From contig NZ_BCRN01000005.1 in the NCBI RefSeq assembly GCF_001552615.1, positions 248,001-312,000 of the forward strand: 64,000 nt of DNA, in the 5' to 3' direction. This DNA is from Millisia brevis NBRC 105863. Its GTDB lineage: Bacteria; Actinomycetota; Actinomycetes; Mycobacteriales; Mycobacteriaceae. Each line of letters starts with the position of its first letter. Position 1 is the first letter of the stretch. A program made the translations under genes and the position numbers. A model generated the notes under the pieces. The model was not told the origin of the DNA and did not search any database. It worked only from the letters and a program-made list of their open reading frames with translations. Positions 50,306 through 58,196 of this stretch are shown piece after piece.

Positions 50306-51775
50306 ATGATCACCCTCGACGGAACCGACCCGCTGATCTCCCTGCTCGGCACCACCCCCGACGATCCGGCCTTCCTCGGCGGCAACGGAACCATCCGCGC
50401 GCTGCTCAGCCGCCGCGAACTCGCCGATATGGCCGGCCACATCGCCGGCAGCCTGCACCACCGCGGTCTGCGCCCGGGCGACACCCTCGCACTGGCGGTG
50501 CGCCCGGGCCCACTGGCGCTGGCGGTGGTCGCCGCGGCGCTGCGACTTCGGCTGCGGATCGCCCTGGTCGACCCGTCCGTCGGCCCCGACGTGTTGACCG
50601 CCCACCTCGCGGCGGCCGCCCCGAAGCTGCTCGTCTGCGACGCCGTGGTGCGCGCGGCGGCCGGCTGGGCGGCGCCGTTCGCCCGGCGTGCGGGCATCGA
50701 CCTGCCCCCGCTGCGCACGATCGCCCCGGTGGTCGGCGTCGGCCGACACGGTTGCGGGCTGTTGTCCGGGACGCGGCGGCCGGTACCCGACTGGGACGGA
50801 CCGGATCTCGACGCCGACGCATTGGTCATCTTCACCTCCGGGACCACCGGTCGACCGCGGGCGGTGGTGCATCGGGTCGCATCGTTGCTCGCCGGGCTGT
50901 CGGCGGTCACCGATCTGGTGGCGCCGCAACCACATCTGCCGGTGGTGGGGTCGACCTTCTTCGTGATGGCGCCGGCGCTGCTGGCCGGGGCGCCGGTGGC
51001 GCTGCCCGCCCGACGGTCGAGCCGGCTGGTTCACCAGCTCGCGGCCCTGCGCCCCCAGGCGACCTACCTGACACCGCCGCAGGCGCGAGATCTGCTCGCC
51101 CACCGCCCCCGACTGTCCGGCCGCTTCTACTCCGGATCGGCCCCGGTCAGCAAGGATCTGCTCGGCCGACTGCGCGACGCGGGCGCCGAACAGGCGTGGG
51201 GGGTCTACGCGATGACCGAGGCCTTCCCGGTCGCCGCGGTCGAGGCGAAGGACAAGCGCGACTACACCGGCACCGGAGACCTGCTCGGCCCGCTGCTGCC
51301 GGGGGTGACGGCCGCGGTCGACGAGAGCGGGGAGGTTCTGCTGAGCGGGCCGGTCACCCATCACCGCTACCTCGGTGAATCCCCGACGACGTTGGTGCAC
51401 ACCGGGGATCGCGGACGGTTGGTGAACGGCAACCTGGTCCTGGAGGGGCGGATGAAGGACATGATCCTGCGCGACGCCCACAACATCTATCCGGGGCTCT
51501 ACGAACCGGCGCTGCAGATCCCCGGTGTGGAACTGGCGGTCCTGGTGGGCATCCCCGCCGGGGACGGCGACGAACGGGTGGCGTTGCTGGTACAGCCGCG
51601 AGCCGGGGTGCGGGAGGTCGATATTCGCCGTGCGCTGGACAAGCCGCTCGGCCGTATGGGCGCGGCCCGGCCGGACCACGTCGTCTTCGGCACGGTGCCG
51701 CTGTCGGGACGGTCCCGCAAGCCCGATCGGGCGGCGGCCGCGCGGCTGGCGGCGCGCCGGTTGGTCGGGGCGTGA
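50306..51775 (+). CDS. Acyl-adenylating enzyme (AMP-dependent synthetase/ligase)
   Basis: A 489-residue ANL-superfamily enzyme that activates a carboxylic acid as acyl-AMP and perhaps acyl-CoA. P-loop: ALVIFTSGTTGRPRAVVH. The YxMTE-type motif appears as WGVYAMTEAFPVAAVE, the ribose-binding Asp in LVHTGDRGRL, the hinge region in LEGRMKDMILRDAHNIYP, and the C-terminal catalytic Lys in SGRSRKPDR. It is shorter than typical fatty-acyl-CoA ligases because the N-terminal domain is compact. The ATG at 50306 was chosen; the longer frame overlaps the glycosyltransferase. The next gene overlaps it by four bases. Confidence 0.87.
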   Translation: MITLDGTDPLISLLGTTPDDPAFLGGNGTIRALLSRRELADMAGHIAGSLHHRGLRPGDTLALAVRPGPLALAVVAAALRLRLRIALVDPSVGPDVLTAHLAAAAPKLLVCDAVVRAAAGWAAPFARRAGIDLPPLRTIAPVVGVGRHGCGLLSGTRRPVPDWDGPDLDADALVIFTSGTTGRPRAVVHRVASLLAGLSAVTDLVAPQPHLPVVGSTFFVMAPALLAGAPVALPARRSSRLVHQLAALRPQATYLTPPQARDLLAHRPRLSGRFYSGSAPVSKDLLGRLRDAGAEQAWGVYAMTEAFPVAAVEAKDKRDYTGTGDLLGPLLPGVTAAVDESGEVLLSGPVTHHRYLGESPTTLVHTGDRGRLVNGNLVLEGRMKDMILRDAHNIYPGLYEPALQIPGVELAVLVGIPAGDGDERVALLVQPRAGVREVDIRRALDKPLGRMGAARPDHVVFGTVPLSGRSRKPDRAAAARLAARRLVGA

Positions 51776-52524
51776 CCGACCTGTGGGTGGTGATCCCCGC
51801 CTACAACGAGGCGGCCCGCATCACCGGCACCCTCGCCGCGCTGCGCGCCCAGACCGATCGGGACTTCTCGATCGTGGTGGTCGACAACGGGTCCACCGAT
51901 GCCACCGCGGACATCGTCCGCCGGACATGGGGTGACCCGCCGGTCGAGGTGATCGACGAGCCGACTCCCGGCCCGGGCAGCGCCGTCGATACCGGCATGC
52001 GGCACGCGATTTCTTGTGGCGCAGAGATTCTCGCCCGCACCGACGCGGATAGTCTGCCGCTGCCGGATTGGATCGCGACGCTGCGGGCCCGCTTCGATGC
52101 GGGCGCCGAGGTGGTCTGCGGGGCGAGTCTGCCGCGCCTCGACGAGCATCCGGGGATGCTCGAGCGGGTGCTGCTGCCGGGGATTCACCGCGGCCTCGCC
52201 CGGATCGGTGGTCGGCTGCCCGGCAACCGGGGACCGGAGTACCTGGGTCCCTTCGTGCTGTGCCACGGGCACAATATGGCGCTGACCGCCCGCACCTACC
52301 TGGCCTGCGGCGGCAGTCCGCGACGGCCGCTCGTCGCCGAGGCGGACGACGTGGTCCTGCTGAATCGGGCCCGGCGAACCACCGCTGCGGTGGTCCGCGC
52401 CGAGGAGGTCCGGGTGCGAGCGAGCAACCGGCGTCTGCGGCAGTGGGGAGCGATCCGCACCCTGCTGTGGCATTGGGATCGGCGCTTCCGACCGGAAACG
52501 GCGGAGGCGGTGCACATCCGATGA
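51772..52524 (+). CDS. Family 2 glycosyltransferase
   Basis: A 250-residue GT-A transferase: DLWVVIPAYNEAARITGTLAAL, SIVVVDNGSTDATADIV, LARTDADSLPLPDW (DxD). The C-terminus GHNMALTARTYLACGGSPRRPLVAEADDV resembles the acceptor region of the first glycosyltransferase (GNNMAITTDLYQRCGGMPRRP). Its GTG overlaps the ligase stop and its stop overlaps the P450 start, so the four downstream genes are translationally coupled. Confidence 0.88.
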   Translation: MTDLWVVIPAYNEAARITGTLAALRAQTDRDFSIVVVDNGSTDATADIVRRTWGDPPVEVIDEPTPGPGSAVDTGMRHAISCGAEILARTDADSLPLPDWIATLRARFDAGAEVVCGASLPRLDEHPGMLERVLLPGIHRGLARIGGRLPGNRGPEYLGPFVLCHGHNMALTARTYLACGGSPRRPLVAEADDVVLLNRARRTTAAVVRAEEVRVRASNRRLRQWGAIRTLLWHWDRRFRPETAEAVHIR

Positions 52525-53618
52525 GCGTCGACCGATTCTCGCGGGCGCGACGCCGCGACCGGCAGGTCTATCTGGTGGGCCGACCGGTGATCTTCCCGCT
52601 GTTGGCGGCGGTGCGGCGGTTCCCGGCGATCCGGGTCGGCTCGCGGATGGTGATCAACGACCCGGACCTGGTGCGGACCGTGCTGACCGAGGTGCCGCTC
52701 GACCGCACCTCGGCGGGCACGATGGGCGGCTCGGTGCGCAAACATCACGGCACCGGCGGGATCTTCGACGAGTCCGGCGCCGATCATCGCGCGTCGAAAC
52801 GCGCCCTGGCCGCCCGGCTCGATTCGACCGGGGTCGCCGCGCTGCGCCCGTTCTGGCAGCCGGCGATCGCGGATATGACCGACCGCCTGGCCGCCGGGCG
52901 GACCGTCGACATGTGCCGGTTCGCCGACGAACTCGCCGGGCGCACCACCGCGGCGCTGCTCGGGGTGGACGTGCCGTCGCCGCGGTGGTGTGTCGATCTC
53001 GCGGTCGCCGCCCGCCGCACCGCCGCGCTCTCGGCCGCCGAGGAGATCCCCTCGCCGCGCCGCCTCCTGCGCCGGAACGGCTTCGTCGATCATCTGGACG
53101 ACCTGCTCGGCGAGCATGCCGATCCGCTGTCGAAGGTGCTGGCGCTCGCGACGATCAACACCACGGTCGCCGCGATCCCGCGGGCGGTCGCCTGGTGCGC
53201 CGACGCCGACCTGTGGGCCGACGCCGCCGACGAGGCCATCCGATCGCGGCTGGTCACGGAGCTGCTGCGGGTGACCGCGCCGACCCCGCTGCTGCCGCGG
53301 GTGGCGGCGGAGGACGCGATGGTCGGTGGCCGCCCGGTGCGGCGCGGCGACCAGCTGCTGCTGATGGTGCTGCACGCGGCGCGGTCGCGGGAGCGGGGGC
53401 CGGACCCGCGCAATCCGGCGCCCGTCCGCGAGGCGAACCTGGTATTCGGCGCGGGCGCACGCGCGTGCCCGGGCGCACGTCTGGCCCGCGAACAGCTCGG
53501 CGATGTCCTTGCCGCCGTCGCCCCGTACCGACCGGCGGTGATGCGGGCGCGCGCCGAGCGCGGCGGCGCGCTGCCGTCCTGGGCGCAACTGACCGTGCGA
53601 GCCCGAGGTGACGCATGA
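52521..53618 (+). CDS. Cytochrome P450, short and atypical
   Basis: A 365-residue P450, about 40 residues shorter than most bacterial members. The heme loop VFGAGARACPGARLAREQ places the thiolate ligand at Cys316, and the ExxR pair is in VTELLRVTAPTPLLPR (Glu247, Arg250). In the I helix, LSKVLALATINTTVAAIPRAV replaces the usual AGxET acid-alcohol pair, so oxygen activation may differ or need substrate assistance. Probably hydroxylates or otherwise modifies the cluster's lipid or glycolipid product. Coupled by overlaps to the genes on both sides. Confidence 0.87.
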   Translation: MSVDRFSRARRRDRQVYLVGRPVIFPLLAAVRRFPAIRVGSRMVINDPDLVRTVLTEVPLDRTSAGTMGGSVRKHHGTGGIFDESGADHRASKRALAARLDSTGVAALRPFWQPAIADMTDRLAAGRTVDMCRFADELAGRTTAALLGVDVPSPRWCVDLAVAARRTAALSAAEEIPSPRRLLRRNGFVDHLDDLLGEHADPLSKVLALATINTTVAAIPRAVAWCADADLWADAADEAIRSRLVTELLRVTAPTPLLPRVAAEDAMVGGRPVRRGDQLLLMVLHAARSRERGPDPRNPAPVREANLVFGAGARACPGARLAREQLGDVLAAVAPYRPAVMRARAERGGALPSWAQLTVRARGDA

Positions 53619-54562
53619 ATCGGATGACGGTCGCGGTGACCGGGGCGAACGGCTTCTGCGGTCGGCACGTCGCGCGGGCAGTCGCCGCAACGGGTGCGCG
53701 GGTGATCGCGGTGGGCCGGCAACCGGGGCCGGTGGGGGAACACCGCTTCTGGGATGCGGCGTCGCCGACGGGACCGGACCTGCGCGGGGTGGACGCGGTG
53801 ATCCACCTGGCGGCCGCGGTCGGCGACCCGCGACCGGGAACCGATGCGGACGCCTTCACCCGGGTCAACGTCGACGGCGCCCGCCGGTTGCTGGCGGCGG
53901 CCGCCGACCGGCCGCTGGTGTGGGTGAGTTCGGCGAGCGTCTACGACCCGCGGCTCGACCGGTCGTCGGTCGACGAGGACCATCCCCGGGCCGGACATCT
54001 CAACGCCTACGGCCGCACCAAGGCGATCGGGGAGGCCGCCGCCCTGGACGCCGGAGCGGTGGTGTTGCGCCCGCACGCGGTCTACGGATCCGGCGATCGG
54101 CACCTGCTCCCGCGGCTGCTGCGCGCGGTCCGGTTCGGTGCGATCACCCTGCCGGGGAACGATATCCGGATCACCCTGACCGCCGTGGAGAATCTGGCGT
54201 CCGCCTGCACGGCGGGGCTGCATTGGGCGCCCGGCGCCTACAACATCGGCGATCCGACGCCCCACTCCCGCGACGAAGTGGTCGGTTGGGTCCTGTCGGC
54301 GGTGCGCGGGCCGACCCGGATCCGGCACGTTCCGGTGCCGGTGGCCACGGCGGCGGCCCGGGTGATCGCGGGTACCGCGCGGCTGATCGGCTCCGAACCG
54401 GTGATCACGCCGTATTCCGTCGACCAGCTCGCACACGACTTCGTGCTCGACCTGCGCCGTGCCCGGGCGACGGGATGGCGGCCGGTCGACGGAATGGCGG
54501 ACTATCTCGAGCTGCTCATGCTCGAATCGTTCACGGGGCGAAGCACTGCCAGGTCCCGCTGA
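53615..54562 (+). CDS. NAD-dependent epimerase/dehydratase (extended SDR)
   Basis: A 315-residue extended short-chain dehydrogenase. The Rossmann motif is VTGANGFCGRHVARAVAATGARVI; DAVIHLAAAVGDPRPGTDADAF, WVSSASVYDP and the catalytic Tyr/Lys in LNAYGRTKAIGEAAAL follow. It resembles 3-beta-hydroxysteroid dehydrogenase/sugar epimerase-like actinobacterial enzymes; whether it acts on a sugar or a lipid hydroxyl cannot be told. Last gene of the five-gene run; its 3' end overlaps the converging secreted-protein gene by 32 bases. Confidence 0.87.
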   Translation: MNRMTVAVTGANGFCGRHVARAVAATGARVIAVGRQPGPVGEHRFWDAASPTGPDLRGVDAVIHLAAAVGDPRPGTDADAFTRVNVDGARRLLAAAADRPLVWVSSASVYDPRLDRSSVDEDHPRAGHLNAYGRTKAIGEAAALDAGAVVLRPHAVYGSGDRHLLPRLLRAVRFGAITLPGNDIRITLTAVENLASACTAGLHWAPGAYNIGDPTPHSRDEVVGWVLSAVRGPTRIRHVPVPVATAAARVIAGTARLIGSEPVITPYSVDQLAHDFVLDLRRARATGWRPVDGMADYLELLMLESFTGRSTARSR

Positions 54563-55115
54563 CCCGGATGCTCAGACCGTTGGCGTCGTCGGTCAGGACG
54601 GCGTCGATGTAGCCGGACTGTTCGCCGGCGTCGACGGTGTACACGCCCTCGGTGAAGCCGTTGCTCGCGACCTGAACGTCGCCGACCTGTGCGGTGACCT
54701 GCCCGCCGTCCTCGTCGGTGATCGTGGTCGGGTTGTAGTCGCCGGGGCCGCGGTAGAAGTTGGTGGTGAAGGTGACGTCGGCGGGAACACCGTCGACCGT
54801 GCCCAGGGCCTGCCACGTCCACGCGGTATCGGTGAGCAGGTCGCAGCTCACCGAGGTCAGTTCGAGTCGGCCGGATACGGTGCCGTCCAGGAAGAGCGCC
54901 GGTGCGATGGCATCGACCTCGTCGGAGACGCCGGAGTAGTCGTCCACATCGGAGTAGTCCGTGTACGCGGATTCCGCGGTTTTGGAGGCGGTGGCGACAT
55001 CGGCGGGGGAGGAGGTGTCCGCGAGCGCGGTACCGGCCTGGCCGAGGATCATTCCGGCGAAGAGCACGCCGACGCCGATGCGGTAGGCGGTGCGGAAGAG
55101 GCTGGTGGTCGTCAT
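54531..55115 (-). CDS. Secreted protein sharing the sensor domain of the adjacent kinase
   Basis: A 194-residue exported protein: signal peptide to about residue 32 (FRTAYRIGVGVLFAGMILGQ ending ALAD), a short Asp/Tyr/Ser-rich segment, then a beta-rich domain at about 75-192. That domain aligns without gaps to residues 411-528 of the divergent Ser/Thr kinase, about 65 of 118 positions identical. Shared are DGT-SG-L, VDG--AD-TFTTN, RG-GDY-P-TITDE-GGQ-TA-VGD and RVSG-W-C. Cys91 and Cys191 are kept in both and could form a disulfide. Role unknown: soluble competitor, ligand carrier or co-sensor for the kinase are possibilities. Confidence 0.85.
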   Translation of the reverse strand: MTTTSLFRTAYRIGVGVLFAGMILGQAGTALADTSSPADVATASKTAESAYTDYSDVDDYSGVSDEVDAIAPALFLDGTVSGRLELTSVSCDLLTDTAWTWQALGTVDGVPADVTFTTNFYRGPGDYNPTTITDEDGGQVTAQVGDVQVASNGFTEGVYTVDAGEQSGYIDAVLTDDANGLSIRVSGTWQCFAP

Positions 55116-55209
55116 GTCTGCTGGTCTCCTCTAAGGGATTTCGGTGTGCGTCTCGAAGCGGTGTGCTTCGGGCTGACACCAGAACACCAGCCGCGGGCAG
55201 GCCCGTCAG

Positions 55210-55227
55210 CCCTGCCACGTGGCAGGG
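55210..55227. promoter_or_regulatory. Perfect 18-bp palindrome in kinase/secreted-protein gap
   Basis: CCCTGCCACGTGGCAGGG reads the same on both strands. It is near the middle of the 185-base divergent gap, a position suited to an operator controlling both genes. As a palindrome without a loop it is unlikely to be a terminator. The regulator is unknown; the HTH-like product encoded after the kinase is one candidate. Confidence 0.6.
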
Positions 55228-55258
55228 GTGACGGAAGCCGATCGCTGCGATTGGATGA

Positions 55259-55276
55259 TTCCGGACCCCTCCGGAA
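55259..55276. promoter_or_regulatory. Inverted repeat just upstream of the kinase start
   Basis: TTCCGGA-CCCC-TCCGGAA has perfect 7-base arms and ends 24 bases before the kinase ATG. It is a second, different palindrome in the same gap and could be an operator or leader hairpin. Confidence 0.5.
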
Positions 55277-55300
55277 CGACAGGACTGACAGAATCTGCGC

Positions 55301-56887
55301 ATGAACGAGCGATTCGGGCACTACCGGCTCGATGGACTGATCGGTCGAGGTGGGATGGGCGAGGTCTATCGCGCCTACGACACCGTCAAGAACCGCACCG
55401 TCGCGCTGAAGTGCCTGCCGCCGCATCTGGCCGAGGACGAGACGTTCCGCCGACGATTCCGGCGGGAGGCCGAGCTCGCCGCCCGACTGACCGAACCGCA
55501 CATCATCCCGATCCACGACTTCGGCGAGATCGATGGGCGGCTGTTCATCGACATGCGTCTGATCGACGGGACCGACCTCGGCGAGCGGATCGCCCGCAGT
55601 GGTCCGCTGCCCCCGGCGGAGGCGGTCGAGATCATCTCCCAGGTCGCGGGAGCTCTGGCCGCCGCGCATGCCGCGGGCCTGATCCATCGCGACGTCAAGC
55701 CGTCGAATGTGTTGCTGTCCACCACCGATCGGGGTGGTGACTTCGCCCATCTGCTCGACTTCGGCATCGCCCACAACGCGGCCGGGACCCGGCTGACCGG
55801 GACCGATTCGGTGATCGGCACGATCGACTACATGGCGCCCGAACAGTTCGGAGCCGGGCCGGTCGACCATCGGGTCGACGTCTACGCCCTCGGCTGCGTG
55901 CTCTACGAGGCGCTCACCGGTGGCAAACCGTTTGCGGTCGGCGGGCTGCCGGCGAAGATGCAGGCGCATCTGAACGCCCCGCCGCCGCGACCCTCGGATC
56001 GGCGTCCCGGTCTGCCGGCCGGTCTCGACGATGTCGTGCTGCGGGCGATGGCCAAGAATCCGGACGACCGCTTCGGCAGCACAACCGAATTGGCCATCGC
56101 CGCGCATCGGGCCCTCGCCGCGCCTACCGACACGTCCGAGACCACCACCCGAACGGTGACCACGACGATCCTGCCCGGGTCGACGCCCGGAGCGGCTGCG
56201 TGGCACGCGGCGGCCGCGCCGCATCCGCAGCCCACCACGGTGGCCGGGATGCCGCCGACGCCTCCGGGTGCACCCTTTCCGGGAGCGTCCCCGATCCCGG
56301 CCGCGCCCGCTTCCGGCCCGGCCGCCCCGCAGCGGCGGGGACGCCGATTCGCCCTCGTCGCGGTGGCGCTGCTGGCCGCCGTCGCAGCCGCCGGTCTGGC
56401 GTTCTCCCAGCTCGGGAACGATTCCGCTCCTCCCGCCGCGGCACCGACCACCACGAGCGCGGTCGTCGCCGCGCCCCCGGCCGATGCCGCCACGACGACA
56501 CCCGCGGCATCGACCACCGCGACAGATATCTACGTCGACGGCACCATCAGCGGACAACTCACCTCGCCGAGCGTGCAGTGCGACGCCTTGGCGGGGACGA
56601 GCTGGTCGTGGCGGGCGACCGGCGACGTCGACGGCTCGGCCGCGGACATCACGTTCACCACCAACAGCTTTCGCGGTACCGGCGACTACACCCCGTCGAC
56701 GATCACCGACGAGTCGGGTGGTCAGGCCACCGCCACGGTCGGCGACATCGTGCTCGCCAGCAGCGGCTCGACCGAGGGGGTCTTCTCGGTCGCCGAGGGC
56801 GAGCGCTCGGGGACGATGGATATCGCGTTCACCGGCTTCGGCACCGACAGCACCCTGCGGGTCAGCGGCTCCTGGACGTGCGAGTGA
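55301..56887 (+). CDS. Transmembrane Ser/Thr protein kinase with extracellular sensor domain
   Basis: A 528-residue PknB-type (Hanks) receptor kinase. Kinase domain about residues 8-270: glycine loop GRGGMGEVY (15-23), Lys37, HRDVKPSN (129-136), DFG (153-155), APEQF (179-183). A Pro/Ala/Thr linker (275-345) leads to a single membrane helix (about 350-370), a Thr/Ala-rich stalk, and an extracellular beta-rich domain (411-528) with Cys427 and Cys527. The extracellular domain is about 55% identical to the secreted protein encoded divergently. The stop overlaps the start of the FHA-like gene by four bases. The ribosome site is weak. Confidence 0.93.
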   Translation: MNERFGHYRLDGLIGRGGMGEVYRAYDTVKNRTVALKCLPPHLAEDETFRRRFRREAELAARLTEPHIIPIHDFGEIDGRLFIDMRLIDGTDLGERIARSGPLPPAEAVEIISQVAGALAAAHAAGLIHRDVKPSNVLLSTTDRGGDFAHLLDFGIAHNAAGTRLTGTDSVIGTIDYMAPEQFGAGPVDHRVDVYALGCVLYEALTGGKPFAVGGLPAKMQAHLNAPPPRPSDRRPGLPAGLDDVVLRAMAKNPDDRFGSTTELAIAAHRALAAPTDTSETTTRTVTTTILPGSTPGAAAWHAAAAPHPQPTTVAGMPPTPPGAPFPGASPIPAAPASGPAAPQRRGRRFALVAVALLAAVAAAGLAFSQLGNDSAPPAAAPTTTSAVVAAPPADAATTTPAASTTATDIYVDGTISGQLTSPSVQCDALAGTSWSWRATGDVDGSAADITFTTNSFRGTGDYTPSTITDESGGQATATVGDIVLASSGSTEGVFSVAEGERSGTMDIAFTGFGTDSTLRVSGSWTCE

Positions 56888-57606
56888 CCGGTTGGGTGCT
56901 GGTCCGCGAGGCCAACGGCGCCCGGGCCGGCGCCCCGGTGGGTCGGGCCGCCCCCGACGGCCGGACGGTCACCGCGGGGAGGGACGCCGACCTGCTGCTC
57001 GGCCGAGCCGTCGACAATTCCGGCATCTCCCGCTGCGCGGTCGCGGTGACCGCATCGCCGGACGGGTGGCGGATCGAGGTGCCCAATCGCAATGGAGCGG
57101 TGCTCCATCCGTGGGGGTTGGTGCCCTTCCGGGCGCAGCCGTCGCAGCTGGTGCGGTGGCCGCTGGTCGGCATCCGGGTGCTCGGCACCGAGGCCGACCG
57201 TCAGCATTGGGTGCTGCTGGAGTCGGACGACTACCTCGACGCCGACGGGACCGCCGTACAGGGCGGCGCCACCCCGACCGCCGTCGGCGCGGCCCCGCCA
57301 CCGTTGGCGCCCGCCGAACTGGGCGCCCTCGAACTCGTCTTCGAGGACTACCTCGCCTGGCCGCCGCCGTTGACCGCGGCCGAACCTCGCCAGCTCAAGC
57401 AGGTAGCCCGGCGACTCGGCAAGAGCCTCTCCGGGGTCCAGGATCGGCTGCGCAGCGCCCAGGACAAGGCGCTGCGCTTGGGTCTGGCCCGACCGACGAC
57501 GCTGACCCAGCCCGACTACTTCCACGTCCTGGTCGCCGCCGGGTACATCGCGGCGCCCGCGACGCGCTGCTTCCGAACCCTCCCGGCCGGCCGGCCGGGC
57601 ACCTAG
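56884..57606 (+). CDS. FHA-like/HTH-like protein coupled to the kinase
   Basis: A 240-residue cytoplasmic protein with no membrane segment. The N-terminal about 110 residues look like a divergent FHA phosphothreonine-binding domain: AGRDADLLLGR, then NSGISRCAVAVTASPDGW and VPNRNGAVLHPWG give the conserved Gly-Arg, Ser-Arg and Asn-x-Asn-Gly positions. After a linker, about 155-225 is helical (LELVFEDYLAWPPPLTAAEPRQLKQVARRLGKSLSGVQDRLRSAQDKALRLGL) and resembles a helix-turn-helix. The GTG start overlaps the kinase stop, so it is very likely a kinase substrate or phospho-dependent effector. The stop shares the CTAG of the converging tatB stop. DNA binding is inference. Confidence 0.75.
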   Translation: MTGWVLVREANGARAGAPVGRAAPDGRTVTAGRDADLLLGRAVDNSGISRCAVAVTASPDGWRIEVPNRNGAVLHPWGLVPFRAQPSQLVRWPLVGIRVLGTEADRQHWVLLESDDYLDADGTAVQGGATPTAVGAAPPPLAPAELGALELVFEDYLAWPPPLTAAEPRQLKQVARRLGKSLSGVQDRLRSAQDKALRLGLARPTTLTQPDYFHVLVAAGYIAAPATRCFRTLPAGRPGT

Positions 57607-58196
57607 CCGGCGACCGCCCGGTGGTCGGGTTTCGCGAGTAGGACCGCATCGGGATCGCCGAGCGCTTCGGCGTCCGGAACGATCGCGATCGGCTCGATCG
57701 CGGTGGTCTCCGCCGGATACTCCGGGCGCGGCAGCTCCGCGGCGATCCGACGGGGGTCGTCGGCGGGGAGCGAGTCGATCCGGATCCGACGGGGATGGGC
57801 CGCACCTCCGGTGACGAGGTACCTCTGCCCCGGCCGCACATGGGCGGCCGCCTCGATCAACGCCTCCATCTCCTCCGGTGTGGGCCCGGGCGCGGCCACC
57901 GACGTCGGTGTCGCCTCCGCCGGCTCGGCGGGTGCCGCGGGGGCGGGTTCGTCGAGGGCGTCACGCACGATCCGCCGCGGATCGTATTGCCGCAGATCGA
58001 TCGAGTCCCAGGCCGTCTTGTCGAGCGGGATGCCGAGGTCCGCCTCGGCGCGCAACCGCTCGCGCTGCACGACGTCCCGGAAGGTGCGGATCGTGCGGGC
58101 AAGCGTATGGGCGTACTCCTGCAACCGCTGCGGGCCGAGGATCAGGCCCGCGACGATCGCCACCACCACCAACTTCTCCAGGGTCAAGCCGAACAT
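57603..58196 (-). CDS. tatB: Sec-independent translocase subunit TatB
   Basis: A 197-residue TatB. N-terminal membrane helix and hinge MFGLTLEKLVVVAIVAGLILGPQRLQEYAHTL, with the Gly-Pro hinge typical of TatB rather than TatA. An amphipathic helix (RTIRTFRDVVQRERLRAEADLG) follows, then a Pro/Ala/Glu-rich tail. Its start overlaps the end of tatC by 13 bases. Last gene of the dioxygenase-tatA-tatC-tatB unit. Confidence 0.87.
   Translation of the reverse strand: MFGLTLEKLVVVAIVAGLILGPQRLQEYAHTLARTIRTFRDVVQRERLRAEADLGIPLDKTAWDSIDLRQYDPRRIVRDALDEPAPAAPAEPAEATPTSVAAPGPTPEEMEALIEAAAHVRPGQRYLVTGGAAHPRRIRIDSLPADDPRRIAAELPRPEYPAETTAIEPIAIVPDAEALGDPDAVLLAKPDHRAVAG

Noticed and set aside
49560-54562. OleABCD-type olefin or beta-lactone pathway
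   Set aside because: The ligase and SDR superficially fit OleC and OleD, but there is no OleA thiolase or OleB hydrolase, and two glycosyltransferases plus a P450 are present instead.
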